A DNA stretch of 44,334 nucleotides, taken from Pseudescherichia vulneris NBRC 102420. GTDB taxonomy: Bacteria > Pseudomonadota > Gammaproteobacteria > Enterobacterales > Enterobacteriaceae. The stretch spans positions 1 to 44,334 of the forward strand of contig NZ_BBMZ01000033.1 of assembly GCF_000759795.1 (NCBI RefSeq), in the 5' to 3' direction. Position 1 is the first letter of the stretch. Each line of letters opens with the position of its first letter. A program made the translations under genes and the position numbers. The notes below the pieces were generated by a model, which saw nothing but the letters and a program-made list of their open reading frames with translations, had not been told where the DNA came from and did no database searches. Of this stretch, positions 8,681 through 17,181 are shown piece by piece.

Positions 8681-8701
8681 GGGGGCGCTAGCTGCGCCCC
8701 C
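8681..8701. terminator. Convergent hairpin between grxA and ybjM
   Basis: A perfect 8-bp stem GGGGGCGC / GCGCCCCC with a 5-nt loop follows the grxA stop and overlaps the last codons of ybjM on the other strand. It has no clear T-tract on either side, so termination strength is uncertain. The position between convergent genes suggests a shared terminator or transcript stabiliser. Confidence 0.55.
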
Positions 8702-9059
8702 GTCTTCCCAACAGGCTGCGAATGAACAGATAGCAGAGCGCGCCCAGCGCACACCAGAACACCGCGCTAAACAGCCACGCCATCTCCTGCCAGACTGAAC
8801 GTATCGGCGTCAAAAAGAGCAGCATCAGCACAAAGCAGAACGTTGCCCCCAGCATTGCGCCTACCACCGGCAGCACTACCCGACGTTTAGTCGAGACAAA
8901 GCTGGCCACCGCACCGGGAATGATAAAAAAGAGCAGCCCCAGCTCGGGATGGCTGGCAGGCTGAAAGGCCCCTCTCACGTTTAATATATGCGACAGGTAG
9001 ACCACAATAAAAAGCAGGAAGCAGCAAAGCGCGCCCGCCCAACCACGTTTAGACTTCAA
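8688..9059 (-). CDS. ybjM: YbjM, inner-membrane protein of unknown function
   Basis: This 123-residue protein matches E. coli YbjM (125 aa) throughout, including the opening MKSKRGWAGALCCFLLFIVV and the ending SAVFWCALGALCYLFI. About four hydrophobic segments are visible, at residues 8-26, 40-56, 62-85 and 92-114, and the C-terminus is basic (GRRGRS). No function is known for the family. The gene converges on grxA, and its stop codon lies inside the hairpin at 8681-8701. Confidence 0.9.
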   Translation of the reverse strand: MKSKRGWAGALCCFLLFIVVYLSHILNVRGAFQPASHPELGLLFFIIPGAVASFVSTKRRVVLPVVGAMLGATFCFVLMLLFLTPIRSVWQEMAWLFSAVFWCALGALCYLFIRSLLGRRGRS

Positions 9060-9342
9060 ATAATCCTCCTGACATCGCCTCTATCGAACATTTCTTCGCC
9101 CCAAAGGAACGTCCGGTTTGATAAAGCAGTGTGGCTATCCTTGCCAAAAAAGCACCCACGCGAATGCGCGATTCTTAACTAGCCGTTGTTTCTTAATACG
9201 ATTAAACTAACGGCCTGATCTGTTTTGCGGTCATTGTTTTGTTTGCAGCAGCGTGACATAAAGGTCCACTGACGTAAGTAAAACATTAGCGTAAATCACC
9301 ATTTCTTTCAACAGCTTACTAGTAAACAAGAAGTTAGCCTCC

Positions 9343-11028
9343 GTGAATATAAACGTCGCAGATTTGTTAAATGGGAATTACATACTGTTATTATTTGTGG
9401 TGCTGGCGTTAGGCCTGTGCCTGGGAAAATTACGGCTAGGCTCGGTACAACTTGGTAATTCCATTGGCGTTTTAGTGGTTTCGCTATTATTAGGCCAGCA
9501 GCATTTCGCCATTAACACCGACGCCCTGAATCTCGGCTTTATGCTGTTTATTTTTTGCGTCGGCGTAGAAGCCGGGCCCAACTTTTTTTCGATTTTCTTT
9601 CGCGACGGCAAAAATTACCTGATGCTGGCGCTGGTGATGGTCGGCAGCGCGCTGCTGATTGCGCTGGGGCTGGGCAAGCTGTTTGGCTGGGATATCGGCC
9701 TCACCGCCGGGATGCTAGCGGGGTCGATGACCTCTACGCCAGTGCTGGTGGGCGCGGGAGATACCCTGCGCCACTCCGGGATGGCCAGTGACCAGCTGAG
9801 TTCCGCCCTCGATAACCTGAGCCTCGGCTACGCCCTGACCTACCTTATTGGGCTGGTTAGCCTGATCTTTGGCGCGCGCTATATGCCGAAGCTACAGCAT
9901 CAGGACCTACAGACCAGCGCCCAGCAGATCGCCCGCGAGCGCGGTCTCGACAACGACGCTAACCGCAAAGTGTATCTTCCGGTGATCCGCGCTTACCGCG
10001 TTGGGCCGGAGCTGGTGGCGTGGGCCGACGGTAAAAACCTGCGCGAGCTGGGTATCTATCGCCAGACCGGGTGCTACATCGAGCGTATTCGCCGTAACGG
10101 CATACTGGCGACCCCGGACGGCGATGCGGTTTTACAGATGGGAGATGAGATCTCGCTGGTGGGCTACCCTGACGCCCATGCCCGTCTCGACCCTAGCTTC
10201 CGTAACGGCAAAGAGGTCTTTGACCGCGACCTGCTCGACATGCGCATCGTCACCGAAGAGATCGTGGTCAAGAACCACAACGTGGTGGGCCGCCGCCTCG
10301 CCCAGCTCAAGCTTACCGATCACGGCTGCTTCCTGAACCGGGTGATCCGCAGCCAGATCGAGATGCCAATTGACGACAGCATCGTGCTCAATAAAGGCGA
10401 CGTGTTGCAGGTGAGCGGCGACGCGCGACGGGTGAAAACCATCGCCGACCGCATCGGCTTTATCTCGATTCACAGCCAGGTCACCGATCTGCTGGCGTTT
10501 TGCGCCTTCTTTATCGTCGGCCTGATGATCGGCATGATCACCTTCCAGTTCAGCTCGTTTAGCTTTGGCATCGGCAACGCGGCAGGTCTGCTGTTCGCCG
10601 GGATCATGCTCGGCTTCCTGCGTGCCAACCACCCGACCTTTGGCTACATCCCTCAGGGGGCGCTGAACATGGTGAAGGAGTTTGGCCTGATGGTGTTTAT
10701 GGCGGGCGTTGGCCTGAGCGCCGGGAGCGGCATCGGCCACGGCCTTGGCGCAGTGGGTGGTCAGATGCTGGTCGCCGGGCTGCTGGTAAGCCTGGTGCCG
10801 GTGGTGATCTGCTTCCTGTTCGGCGCCTACGTGCTGCGGATGAACCGCGCCATGCTCTTCGGCGCGATGATGGGAGCCCGCACCTGCGCCCCGGCAATGG
10901 AGATCATCAGCGACACCGCGCGGAGCAACATCCCCGCGCTCGGCTATGCTGGCACCTACGCCATCGCCAACGTGCTGCTGACCCTGGCCGGGACGCTGAT
11001 CATCATCATCTGGCCCGGCCTCGGATAA
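9343..11028 (+). CDS. ybjL: YbjL, putative AAE-family transporter with two RCK_C domains
   Basis: YbjL is a 561-residue inner-membrane protein of the aspartate:alanine exchanger (AAE) family and has the same length as in E. coli. Each half has about five membrane spans. The central cytoplasmic part (about 200-380) contains two TrkA-C/RCK_C domains, which bind ligands in related channels and exchangers. Conserved AAE stretches include [10 protein letters not shown] and [13 protein letters not shown]. The substrate of YbjL is not established, and dicarboxylate or amino-acid exchange would be a guess from family. The start is a GTG preceded by a weak ribosome-binding site; the sequence from it aligns exactly with E. 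coli YbjL. The 283 nt upstream hold no gene that I can support. Confidence 0.94.
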   Translation: MNINVADLLNGNYILLLFVVLALGLCLGKLRLGSVQLGNSIGVLVVSLLLGQQHFAINTDALNLGFMLFIFCVGVEAGPNFFSIFFRDGKNYLMLALVMVGSALLIALGLGKLFGWDIGLTAGMLAGSMTSTPVLVGAGDTLRHSGMASDQLSSALDNLSLGYALTYLIGLVSLIFGARYMPKLQHQDLQTSAQQIARERGLDNDANRKVYLPVIRAYRVGPELVAWADGKNLRELGIYRQTGCYIERIRRNGILATPDGDAVLQMGDEISLVGYPDAHARLDPSFRNGKEVFDRDLLDMRIVTEEIVVKNHNVVGRRLAQLKLTDHGCFLNRVIRSQIEMPIDDSIVLNKGDVLQVSGDARRVKTIADRIGFISIHSQVTDLLAFCAFFIVGLMIGMITFQFSSFSFGIGNAAGLLFAGIMLGFLRANHPTFGYIPQGALNMVKEFGLMVFMAGVGLSAGSGIGHGLGAVGGQMLVAGLLVSLVPVVICFLFGAYVLRMNRAMLFGAMMGARTCAPAMEIISDTARSNIPALGYAGTYAIANVLLTLAGTLIIIIWPGLG

Positions 11029-11072
11029 CTCTGAAGATAGATGGTTGCGCAAAAAAATTTCTGGCATCACGC

Positions 11073-11099
11073 GAACTTTTTATAGAAGTGCCAGTCATA
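11073..11099 (+). promoter_or_regulatory. SigmaE promoter of rybB
   Basis: A -35 element GAACTT (11073-11078) and a -10 element TCATA (11095-11099) are separated by 16 nt. This matches the extracytoplasmic stress sigma factor RpoE consensus (GAACTT, about 16 nt, TCnnA). The expected transcription start falls at the first base of rybB (11106). RybB is a known member of the sigmaE regulon. Confidence 0.88.
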
Positions 11100-11105
11100 A
11101 CTAGT

Positions 11106-11185
11106 GCCACTGCTTTTCTTTGATGTCCCCATTTTGTGGAGCCCATCAACCCCGCCATCTTTGGTTCAAGGTTGATGGGTTTTTT
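11106..11185 (+). ncRNA. rybB: Small regulatory RNA RybB
   Basis: RybB is an Hfq-dependent trans-acting small RNA of about 80 nt that represses outer-membrane porin mRNAs during envelope stress. The 5' end GCCACTGCTTTTCTT is the conserved seed that pairs with porin mRNAs. The middle GATGTCCCCATTTTGTGGAG forms the first hairpin. The 3' end is an intrinsic terminator with arms CCCATCAACC (11142-11151) and GGTTGATGGG (11170-11179) and a six-T tail. In E. coli rybB lies between ybjL and ybjK, the same position relative to ybjL as here, and the sigmaE promoter at 11073-11099 fits. Confidence 0.95.
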
Positions 11186-11213
11186 GTTTTCTGGGGGGGT
11201 AGAATATTTTTTG

Positions 11214-11246
11214 TAGGCCGGTGCAAGCGCAGCGCCGCCCGGCGTT
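11214..11246. repeat. REP/BIME-type element downstream of rybB
   Basis: The sequence starts GTAGGCCGG and continues to CCGCCCGGCG, the GC-rich inverted pattern of enterobacterial REP elements. Closely related words recur at 28631-28904, 40575-40603 and 44290-44323 in this window. It lies in the gap between rybB and the 70-aa membrane protein gene. Confidence 0.7.
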
Positions 11247-11315
11247 TCCTCCCGGAGCAAAGGTTAGTCAACATCTATCTGGAGATGAAACTATGGAGAG
11301 CAAAGGATCAATTTC

Positions 11316-11528
11316 GTGCTATCGAAAATATTAAAATTAGCTATTACATTTACGTCAGAGGTGTTTGGCACGCTTATCCTGACGGTGACTATTTTCGGAA
11401 TTTTTTATACTGGTTTTACTAATGAAGGGATAATGCAAATAGTCGGTCCCTTAATAGTGCTGGCTGGCGGGATTGCTGTTTATGTTGTCATTATGCTCAT
11501 TGCACACAAGCTCGATAAAACTCGCTAA
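11316..11528 (+). CDS. Small membrane protein of unknown function (70 aa)
   Basis: The frame opens with a GTG preceded by AAAGGA about 8 nt upstream and encodes 70 residues. Two hydrophobic segments are visible, about 8-31 and 38-62, followed by a charged tail HKLDKTR. This is the layout of a two-pass inner-membrane small protein. The gene is AT-richer than its neighbours and lies between two REP elements, where E. coli carries ybjK (rcdA). I do not recognise a family. Alternative starts are possible, but the GTG has the better ribosome-binding site. Whether it is expressed cannot be judged from sequence. Confidence 0.6.
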   Translation: MLSKILKLAITFTSEVFGTLILTVTIFGIFYTGFTNEGIMQIVGPLIVLAGGIAVYVVIMLIAHKLDKTR

Positions 11529-11529
11529 A

Positions 11530-11564
11530 CCGCCCGGCGGCACTTACGTTTGCCGGGCCTACGG
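11530..11564. repeat. REP-type palindrome downstream of the small membrane protein gene
   Basis: Arms around GCCCGGCGG and TGCCGGGC, joined by a short spacer and followed by CTACGG, give the typical REP hairpin. It directly follows the stop codon at 11526-11528 and may protect or end that transcript. Confidence 0.7.
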
Positions 11565-11652
11565 ATTGACCTCCCCACCTTTCCTCCTGCATTCCTCGCC
11601 AAATCTTGCTACTGTTAACCGACGCCAAAACCATAACGATAGATAAGACGCT

Positions 11653-12873
11653 ATGACCTCCTCTTCTCGCTCTGCACTTAACCACCGTCTCTGGGCTCTA
11701 TTTACCTTCTTCTTTATCCCTGGGCTGCTGATGGCCTCCTGGGCTACGCGCACGCCAGCCATTCGCGACATCCTGTCGGTTTCCACCGCAGAGATGGGCG
11801 CGGTGCTGTTTGGCCTCTCCGTCGGCTCGATGAGCGGCGTTCTCTCCTCCGCATGGCTGGTCAAGCGCTTCGGCACCCGCAACGTCATCCGCGCCAGCAT
11901 GTCGGTATCGGTTTTGGGCATGACGGTGCTGAGTCTTGCCCTGTGGTTCGCCTCACCGCTGCTGTTTGCCGTTGGTCTGGCGCTATTTGGAGCCAGCCTG
12001 GGAGCAGCCGAAGTAGCGATTAATATCGAAGGTGCGGTGGTAGAGCAGAAGATGAACAAAACAGTGCTGCCGATGATGCACGGTTTCTACAGCCTCGGCA
12101 CGCTGGTGGGCGCAGGTATCGGCATGACGCTCACCGCCTGGGGCGTGACCGCTACGCTGCACGTTCTGCTGGCGGCGCTGATGGCCATCGTACCCATCCT
12201 GATCGCCATCACCGCGATCCCCGACGGCACCGGACGTAACGACGCCAGCGACACGCAGAAAAAGCAGAAAGGTCGTCCCTTCTATCGCGATACCCAACTG
12301 CTGCTGATCGGTGTGGTAGTGCTGGCGATGGCCTTTGCCGAAGGCTCCGCCAACGACTGGCTGCCGCTGCTGATGGTAGACGGCCACGGCTTCACCCCCA
12401 CCTCGGGATCGCTGATCTACACCGGCTTTACTCTTGGCATGACCGTCGGACGCTTTACCGGCGGCTGGTTTATCGATCGCTATAGCCGCGTCACGGTGGT
12501 GCGGGCCAGTGCGATTATGGGTGGGCTGGGGATTGCGCTGATCATCTTCGTCGATAGCGCGTGGGTGGCAGGCGTCTCCGTTCTGCTGTGGGGTCTGGGC
12601 GCGTCCCTTGGCTTCCCGCTCACCATCTCCGCCGCCAGCGACACCGGGCCGGACGCCGCAACCCGCGTAAGCGTGGTGGCGACAACCGGGTACCTGGCGT
12701 TTCTGGTAGGACCGCCGCTGCTCGGCTTCCTGGGCGAGCACTACGGCCTGCGCAGCGCCATGATGGTGGTGCTGGGGCTGATGGTGGTTGCAGTTATCGT
12801 GGCCAGGGCGGTCGCGAAGCCGGACCAGAGCGCCGCTAGCCGTTCAGAGAGCGCCCCACCGACCGGTCCTTAA
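11653..12873 (+). CDS. ybjJ: YbjJ, major facilitator superfamily transporter
   Basis: YbjJ is a 406-residue MFS permease (E. coli 402) with about twelve membrane spans. The segments [39 protein letters not shown] and [19 protein letters not shown] match the E. coli protein and the FucP/YbjJ-like branch. The substrate is unknown. The sequence ends 38 nt inside the convergent mdfA gene. In E. coli ybjI and ybjH separate these two genes and are absent here. Confidence 0.92.
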   Translation: MTSSSRSALNHRLWALFTFFFIPGLLMASWATRTPAIRDILSVSTAEMGAVLFGLSVGSMSGVLSSAWLVKRFGTRNVIRASMSVSVLGMTVLSLALWFASPLLFAVGLALFGASLGAAEVAINIEGAVVEQKMNKTVLPMMHGFYSLGTLVGAGIGMTLTAWGVTATLHVLLAALMAIVPILIAITAIPDGTGRNDASDTQKKQKGRPFYRDTQLLLIGVVVLAMAFAEGSANDWLPLLMVDGHGFTPTSGSLIYTGFTLGMTVGRFTGGWFIDRYSRVTVVRASAIMGGLGIALIIFVDSAWVAGVSVLLWGLGASLGFPLTISAASDTGPDAATRVSVVATTGYLAFLVGPPLLGFLGEHYGLRSAMMVVLGLMVVAVIVARAVAKPDQSAASRSESAPPTGP

Positions 12874-14068
12874 GGAAGATCACCATCAGTCCTAGCCAGA
12901 GCAGGCCGTTGAGCAGGTTGAAGAGGCTAAACAGCCCTTCCCCACCGCTCAGGTAAGCGTGCTTGCTCAGCTCGATGCCGACGGTAAATATCGTCATCTG
13001 TAACATGCCCATGGCGGCGGATACCGTTCCTTTACTGATGTCGCTGGCAAACAGCGTCAGGCGTACCAGCCCGGCGTTGGCGAGGCCGATCCCGAACGCA
13101 TAGAGGCTCAGCCCGGCGGTCATCCACAGGTAAGCATGGGATTCAACCATCGTCGCCACGGCCGCCAGCAGCAGTCCGGCAACGATCGGCCAGCCGCCCA
13201 TGATGATCAGTGACCGCACGCTGCGCCGCGAAGTCATCCGGGCCAGCACGAGATTACCCGCGATCAACGCCCCGAAGATCGGCACCTGCAGCAGGCCGTA
13301 CTCATAGCTGCTCATCTCCTCACCGCTGATAATAATAATCGGCGACTGGGCGATCCACGCCAGCAGCGGCAGGCTGACAAAGCCCGTCGCCAGCGCACCG
13401 GCCACGAAACGGCCATTTTTCAACACTGCTTTATAATCCCGACCCAGCTCCTTCAGGGAGAGCTTCTCCCCAAGACGGGTAGCGGTCTCCGGCATCGCCC
13501 GGTGCAGGCCAAAGAAGGCGATGGCCGCCAGCAGCGCGAAGAGAATAAACATCCCCTCCCACGGTGCGACGTTTACCCAAGCAGCCCCCACCAGCGGGCC
13601 AAGCAGGGGAGCAATCAGCGCCACGTTCGCCATCAGGGCGGTGATCTTGATGCACACCGCCTCCTCGAACGACTCCTGAATAGCGGCATAACCTACCGCG
13701 CCAATAAAGCAAAGGCTCACCCCCTGCAAAAAGCGCAGGATGGTGAACTGCTCAATGTTCTGCGCCAGCAGCGTTGCCAGACAGGTGACAATAAACCACA
13801 CCACCCCGGTAAGCATCACCGGACGGCGGCCAATGCGGTCCGACAGCGGCCCAAGCAGCCACTGTAAAAACATGCCCCCGGCCAGATAGGCGGTCATGGA
13901 GGTCGGCACCCACTCGATGCCAGCATGGTACTGCGCAACCACGGCCAGCATCCCCGGCTGGATCATGTCGTTGCCGATATAGGTGGAGAACTCGTAGAGC
14001 ACCAGGCACAGGGGAAACATCAGTGCCTGGCGGCCTAAACGGCCTCTGGAAGATGAACGATTTTGCAT
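12836..14068 (-). CDS. mdfA: Multidrug efflux transporter MdfA (Cmr)
   Basis: MdfA is a proton-coupled MFS antiporter that expels lipophilic cations and neutral drugs such as chloramphenicol, and supports alkaline pH tolerance. The protein has 410 residues with twelve spans, as in E. coli. The functional acidic residues E26 (LVLYEFSTY) and D34 (GNDMIQPG) in helix 1 are present. Motif A appears as [13 protein letters not shown]. The 3' end overlaps ybjJ by 38 nt, tail to tail. Its promoter must lie in the 173-nt gap shared with ybjG. Confidence 0.95.
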   Translation of the reverse strand: MQNRSSSRGRLGRQALMFPLCLVLYEFSTYIGNDMIQPGMLAVVAQYHAGIEWVPTSMTAYLAGGMFLQWLLGPLSDRIGRRPVMLTGVVWFIVTCLATLLAQNIEQFTILRFLQGVSLCFIGAVGYAAIQESFEEAVCIKITALMANVALIAPLLGPLVGAAWVNVAPWEGMFILFALLAAIAFFGLHRAMPETATRLGEKLSLKELGRDYKAVLKNGRFVAGALATGFVSLPLLAWIAQSPIIIISGEEMSSYEYGLLQVPIFGALIAGNLVLARMTSRRSVRSLIIMGGWPIVAGLLLAAVATMVESHAYLWMTAGLSLYAFGIGLANAGLVRLTLFASDISKGTVSAAMGMLQMTIFTVGIELSKHAYLSGGEGLFSLFNLLNGLLWLGLMVIFLKDRSVGRSLNG

Positions 14069-14168
14069 GTAGCCTCTTTATCCTTAAGATCGCGCAGAGT
14101 GTAGTGAAAACGTCGCGCTGGCGGTAGTGAATTCTCTGTGGCAGCGCACGTTTAATACCCTTTACTAG

Positions 14169-14185
14169 CTTAAGGTTCGTTTAAG
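14169..14185 (+). promoter_or_regulatory. PmrA (BasR) box upstream of ybjG
   Basis: CTTAAG (14169-14174), a 5-nt spacer, then TTTAAG (14180-14185) match the PmrA consensus YTTAAK-N5-YTTAAK. A -10-like TTTAAT is at 14212-14217. ybjG belongs to the PmrA/BasR regulon in E. coli and Salmonella, which responds to Fe(III), low Mg and polymyxin. Confidence 0.85.
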
Positions 14186-14241
14186 GTCGACGCTGCACAA
14201 TGGATGCCCTTTTTAATAGTCAACAGGAGTGACGGCACCCC

Positions 14242-14850
14242 ATGCTGGAAAATCTCAACCACACGCTTTTTTACTGGCTGAACGCCACCCCCGACTCCCC
14301 GTCCTGGCTGATCGACCTGGCAATCTATGTCGCCAAAGATCTGATTACCCTGCTGCCGCTGCTGGCGGCAGCGCTGTGGCTCTGGGGGCCGCACAATCGG
14401 GTGAGCGCCCAGCGCCAGCTGGTGATCAAAACGGCAATGGCGCTGACGGTGAGCATGAGCCTCTCCTGGTTGATAGGTCATCTTTTCCCCCACGACAGGC
14501 CGTTTGCCCAGCACGCGGGCTATAATTTCTTACATCACGCGGCGAACTACTCCTACCCCAGCGATCACGGCACGGTGGCGTTTACCTTCGCGCTGGCATT
14601 TCTGTTCTGGCATCGGCTCTGGTCTGGCTGCGCGCTGTTGGCCATCGCGTTGAGCATCGCCTGGTCACGCGTCTACCTGGGCATTCACTGGCCGCTGGAT
14701 ATGCTGGGCGGATTGCTGATCGCCCTCAGCGGCTGCCTGGCCGCACAGATGCTCTGGCAGGTTTGCGGAAGAGGCGTGCTCCGGGTCCTGCACCTCATCT
14801 ACCGCCGCTGTTTTGCTCTGCCTATCCGCAAAGGCTGGGTGCGTGGGTGA
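14242..14850 (+). CDS. ybjG: Undecaprenyl-diphosphatase YbjG (PAP2 family)
   Basis: YbjG dephosphorylates undecaprenyl pyrophosphate at the periplasmic face, recycling the lipid carrier for cell-wall and O-antigen synthesis. The 202-residue protein (E. coli 198) has about five or six membrane spans. The three PAP2 phosphatase motifs are visible: HDRP in GHLFPHDRPF, the PSDH motif in YPSDHGTVAF, and SRVYLGIHWPLD. The start MLENLNH aligns with E. coli, with AGGAG 11 nt upstream. A PmrA box lies 57 nt before the start. Confidence 0.95.
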   Translation: MLENLNHTLFYWLNATPDSPSWLIDLAIYVAKDLITLLPLLAAALWLWGPHNRVSAQRQLVIKTAMALTVSMSLSWLIGHLFPHDRPFAQHAGYNFLHHAANYSYPSDHGTVAFTFALAFLFWHRLWSGCALLAIALSIAWSRVYLGIHWPLDMLGGLLIALSGCLAAQMLWQVCGRGVLRVLHLIYRRCFALPIRKGWVRG

Positions 14851-14881
14851 CTTAACCTGGCCGCGCAGGTAATATTGGACG

Positions 14882-14902
14882 CCCTGCCTCAGGCAGGGTT
14901 TT
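14882..14902 (+). terminator. Intrinsic terminator of ybjG
   Basis: A perfect stem CCCTGCC / GGCAGGG with a 3-nt loop is followed by TTTT. It lies between the ybjG stop and the deoR start and separates the two transcription units. Confidence 0.85.
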
Positions 14903-14936
14903 ACTAATGTGCCAAGGATATTGCGCCAGGGGATCT

Positions 14937-15695
14937 ATGGAAACGAAACGTGACGAAAGGATCGGCCAGCTGCTGCAGGCCCTGAAGCGGAGCGACAAGC
15001 TGCATCTGAAAGAGGCTGCGACGTTGCTTGGCGTGTCTGAAATGACCATTCGTCGCGATCTGAACGCCAAAAGCGCACCGGTGGTACTACTGGGGGGCTA
15101 CCTGGTGCTGGAGCCGCGCACCGCCAGCCACTATCTGCTGAGCGATCAGAAAACGCGCCTGGTAGAGGAGAAGCGCCTCGCTGCCCGCCATGCGGCAACC
15201 CTGGTCCAGGCCCACCAGATGGTGTTTTTCGACTGCGGCACCACGACGCCGTGGATTATCGACGCCATCAGCGACGAGCTGCCCTTCACCGCCGTCTGCT
15301 ATGCCCTGAATACCTTTCTCGCGCTGCAGGAGAAGCCGCTCTGCCGGACTATTCTCTGCGGCGGGGAGTTCCATGCCAGCAACGGCATCTTCAACCCGCT
15401 CAACTTTAAAGAGACGCTAAACAATCTCTGTCCCGATCTCGCCTTCTATTCCGCGGCGGGCGTCCATCCGGAGATGGGCGCGACCTGCTTTAACCTTGAG
15501 GAGCTGCCAGTAAAACACTGGGCGATGAGCCGGGCGCAGTATCACGTGCTGGTGGTCGATCACAGCAAGTTTGGCAAAGTGCGCCCGGCCTGCATGGGTG
15601 ACCTGAGCCAGTTCGATGCTATCGCCAGCGACGTCCGTCCTGACGATAGCCTCATTGCGCTGGCAAAAGCGCAGGACATCGCCCTGCTCTACTAA
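14937..15695 (+). CDS. deoR: Deoxyribonucleoside operon repressor DeoR
   Basis: DeoR represses the deoCABD and nupG genes and is induced by deoxyribose 5-phosphate. The 252-residue length from the METKRDER start equals that of E. coli. The N-terminal helix-turn-helix reads LHLKEAATLLGVSEMTIRRDL, and the C-terminal sugar-phosphate-binding domain of the DeoR family includes FFDCGTTTPWI and VVDHSKFGK. The chosen ATG has AGGGGA just upstream; the frame is open 10 codons further upstream. It converges on dacC with a 17-nt gap. Confidence 0.95.
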   Translation: METKRDERIGQLLQALKRSDKLHLKEAATLLGVSEMTIRRDLNAKSAPVVLLGGYLVLEPRTASHYLLSDQKTRLVEEKRLAARHAATLVQAHQMVFFDCGTTTPWIIDAISDELPFTAVCYALNTFLALQEKPLCRTILCGGEFHASNGIFNPLNFKETLNNLCPDLAFYSAAGVHPEMGATCFNLEELPVKHWAMSRAQYHVLVVDHSKFGKVRPACMGDLSQFDAIASDVRPDDSLIALAKAQDIALLY

Positions 15696-15712
15696 GGCAT
15701 GCGGCGGTTGGG

Positions 15713-16921
15713 CTATGAGAACCAGCTGCCGAACCAGCCGTGGAGTTTCATCAGCACGAAATCCCACATCCGGCTCAAGAACCCGCCCTCTTCTACCGGC
15801 TCCATAACGATCAGGGGACGCTGCTCAATGGATTTACCGTTAAGCTGGAAATCGATGGAACCCACCACCTGGCCTTTTTTCAGCGGCGCGGTGAGCTGCG
15901 GGTCGTTTAATTTCCAGGTCGCCTTCAGGTTCTTCAGCTGCCCTTTGGGAATGGTGATCGAGCCCGCTTCGCCTGCGCCGAGCTTCGCCTCGCTGCTGTC
16001 GCCAAACCAGACGCGGGTGGTGGCGAAGGTAGCATCGGGCTTGATTGGGGTCACGGTTTCAAAGAAGCGGAAGCCCCAGGTGAGCAGCTTCTCTGACTCG
16101 TTGAAGCGAATGCGATCGGTTTTACTGCCCAGCACCACCGAGATGAGCCGCATATCCCCCTGCGTGGCGGATGCCACCAGGTTGTAGCCTGCCCCTTCGG
16201 TGGTGCCGGTCTTCATCCCGTCGACGTTGAGATTCGTGCTCCACAGCAGGCGGTTACGGTTCGGCTGGCGGATCTTGTTGAAGGTAAACTCTTTCTCTTT
16301 ATGAATGGCGTACTCTTCCGGCACGTCGTGGATCAGCGCCTTGCCCAGCAGGGCCATATCGCGAGCGGTGCTGAACTGCCCCGGCGCGTCGAGACCGTGC
16401 ACCGTTTTAAAGGTAGTACTGGTCAGCCCCAGCCGCTGGGCGTAGTTGTTCATCAGCCCGACAAAGGCATCCTGGCTCCCCGCCACGTAGTCGGCAATGG
16501 CGATGCTGGCATCGTTCCCCGACTGGATAATGACGCCTTTATTGAGATCCGCTACCGAGACCTGATCCCCTGGCTTGAGGAACATCAGCGACGAGCCGCG
16601 CAGGGCCGGGTTGCCGGTCGCCCACGCGTCTTTCCCCACGGTGACCATATCATTGAGGTGAATTTTCCCTGCCTTCAGCGCCTGGCCGGTGACGTAGCTG
16701 GTCATCAGCTTGGTCAGGCTGGCCGGATCCAGCTTCTCATCGGCGTTACCTTCCGCCAGCACCTTACCACTGGCGTAATCCATCAGGATCCACGCCCGGG
16801 CATCAACCGCAGGTGCTGCCGGGGCCGCAACCTGCTCGGCGGCAAACAGAGAGGGAGAAAAAAGAACCACAAGCGCCGAGGCCGTAGCCAGGCCGCGGAG
16901 GGACAGAGAAAAATGCGTCAT
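15713..16921 (-). CDS. dacC: D-alanyl-D-alanine carboxypeptidase DacC (PBP6)
   Basis: DacC is a penicillin-binding protein that trims the terminal D-Ala from peptidoglycan stem peptides and is tethered to the inner membrane by a C-terminal amphipathic helix. The 402-residue protein (E. coli 400) begins with a signal peptide ending near LFAA-EQ. The active-site motifs are SxxK (SLTK at 68-71), SGN in IIQSGNDAS, and KTG in MKTGTTEG. The C-terminal end [17 protein letters not shown] is the membrane anchor. The start is the ATG at 16919-16921, aligning with E. coli; the frame is open 7 codons upstream. The leader carries the unusual hairpins described at 16946-16987. Confidence 0.95.
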   Translation of the reverse strand: MTHFSLSLRGLATASALVVLFSPSLFAAEQVAAPAAPAVDARAWILMDYASGKVLAEGNADEKLDPASLTKLMTSYVTGQALKAGKIHLNDMVTVGKDAWATGNPALRGSSLMFLKPGDQVSVADLNKGVIIQSGNDASIAIADYVAGSQDAFVGLMNNYAQRLGLTSTTFKTVHGLDAPGQFSTARDMALLGKALIHDVPEEYAIHKEKEFTFNKIRQPNRNRLLWSTNLNVDGMKTGTTEGAGYNLVASATQGDMRLISVVLGSKTDRIRFNESEKLLTWGFRFFETVTPIKPDATFATTRVWFGDSSEAKLGAGEAGSITIPKGQLKNLKATWKLNDPQLTAPLKKGQVVGSIDFQLNGKSIEQRPLIVMEPVEEGGFLSRMWDFVLMKLHGWFGSWFS

Positions 16922-16945
16922 AAAGGCCACCCGAGTATCCATTCT

Positions 16946-16987
16946 AAAAAAACCGCGTTAGCTCACCGCTACGCGCTAAACGGTGAG
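16946..16987 (-). promoter_or_regulatory. Alternative hairpins with terminator-like T-tract in the dacC leader
   Basis: On the minus strand, arms CGCGTAGC and GCTAACGCG (one bulged A) close over the 5-nt loop GGTGA and are followed by G and seven T, an intrinsic-terminator pattern at 16946-16975. A second, mutually exclusive pairing joins CTCACCG (16981-16987) with CGGTGAG (16962-16968). The T-tract lies 24 nt before the dacC start codon. This layout resembles an attenuator, but no leader peptide or ligand is recognised. Confidence 0.5.
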
Positions 16988-17058
16988 TAGTAACGTACAA
17001 AAGCCGTGAAGAAAACCGCCAGCTGGTAAAGTTTTTTAAAGTTTACGCAAAATCACAT

Positions 17059-17087
17059 TCCCATGCTGCTGCGAGTGGGATTTTTTT
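17059..17087 (+). terminator. Terminator-like hairpin on plus strand in the dacC-gstB gap
   Basis: Arms TCCCA (17059-17063) and TGGGA (17076-17080) enclose a 12-nt loop and are followed by seven T. No plus-strand gene precedes it, since dacC runs leftward. If real, it would end a short transcript starting near 16990-17040 or act in the gstB leader. Confidence 0.45.
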
Positions 17088-17181
17088 GTTATCCGTTGCC
17101 TGAATGTTCACTTTATCCCACTATGTCAGCCATAAGGTGCTGATAACAGCGCCCGGTTGCTGACGAGAAGAAGGAGTTTGT

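Noticed and set aside
10132-11070. Long open frame of 312 codons on the minus strand inside ybjL
   Set aside because: It is antisense to the conserved C-terminal half of YbjL and its translation is low-complexity His/Ala/Asp-rich, typical of a shadow of GC-rich coding sequence.
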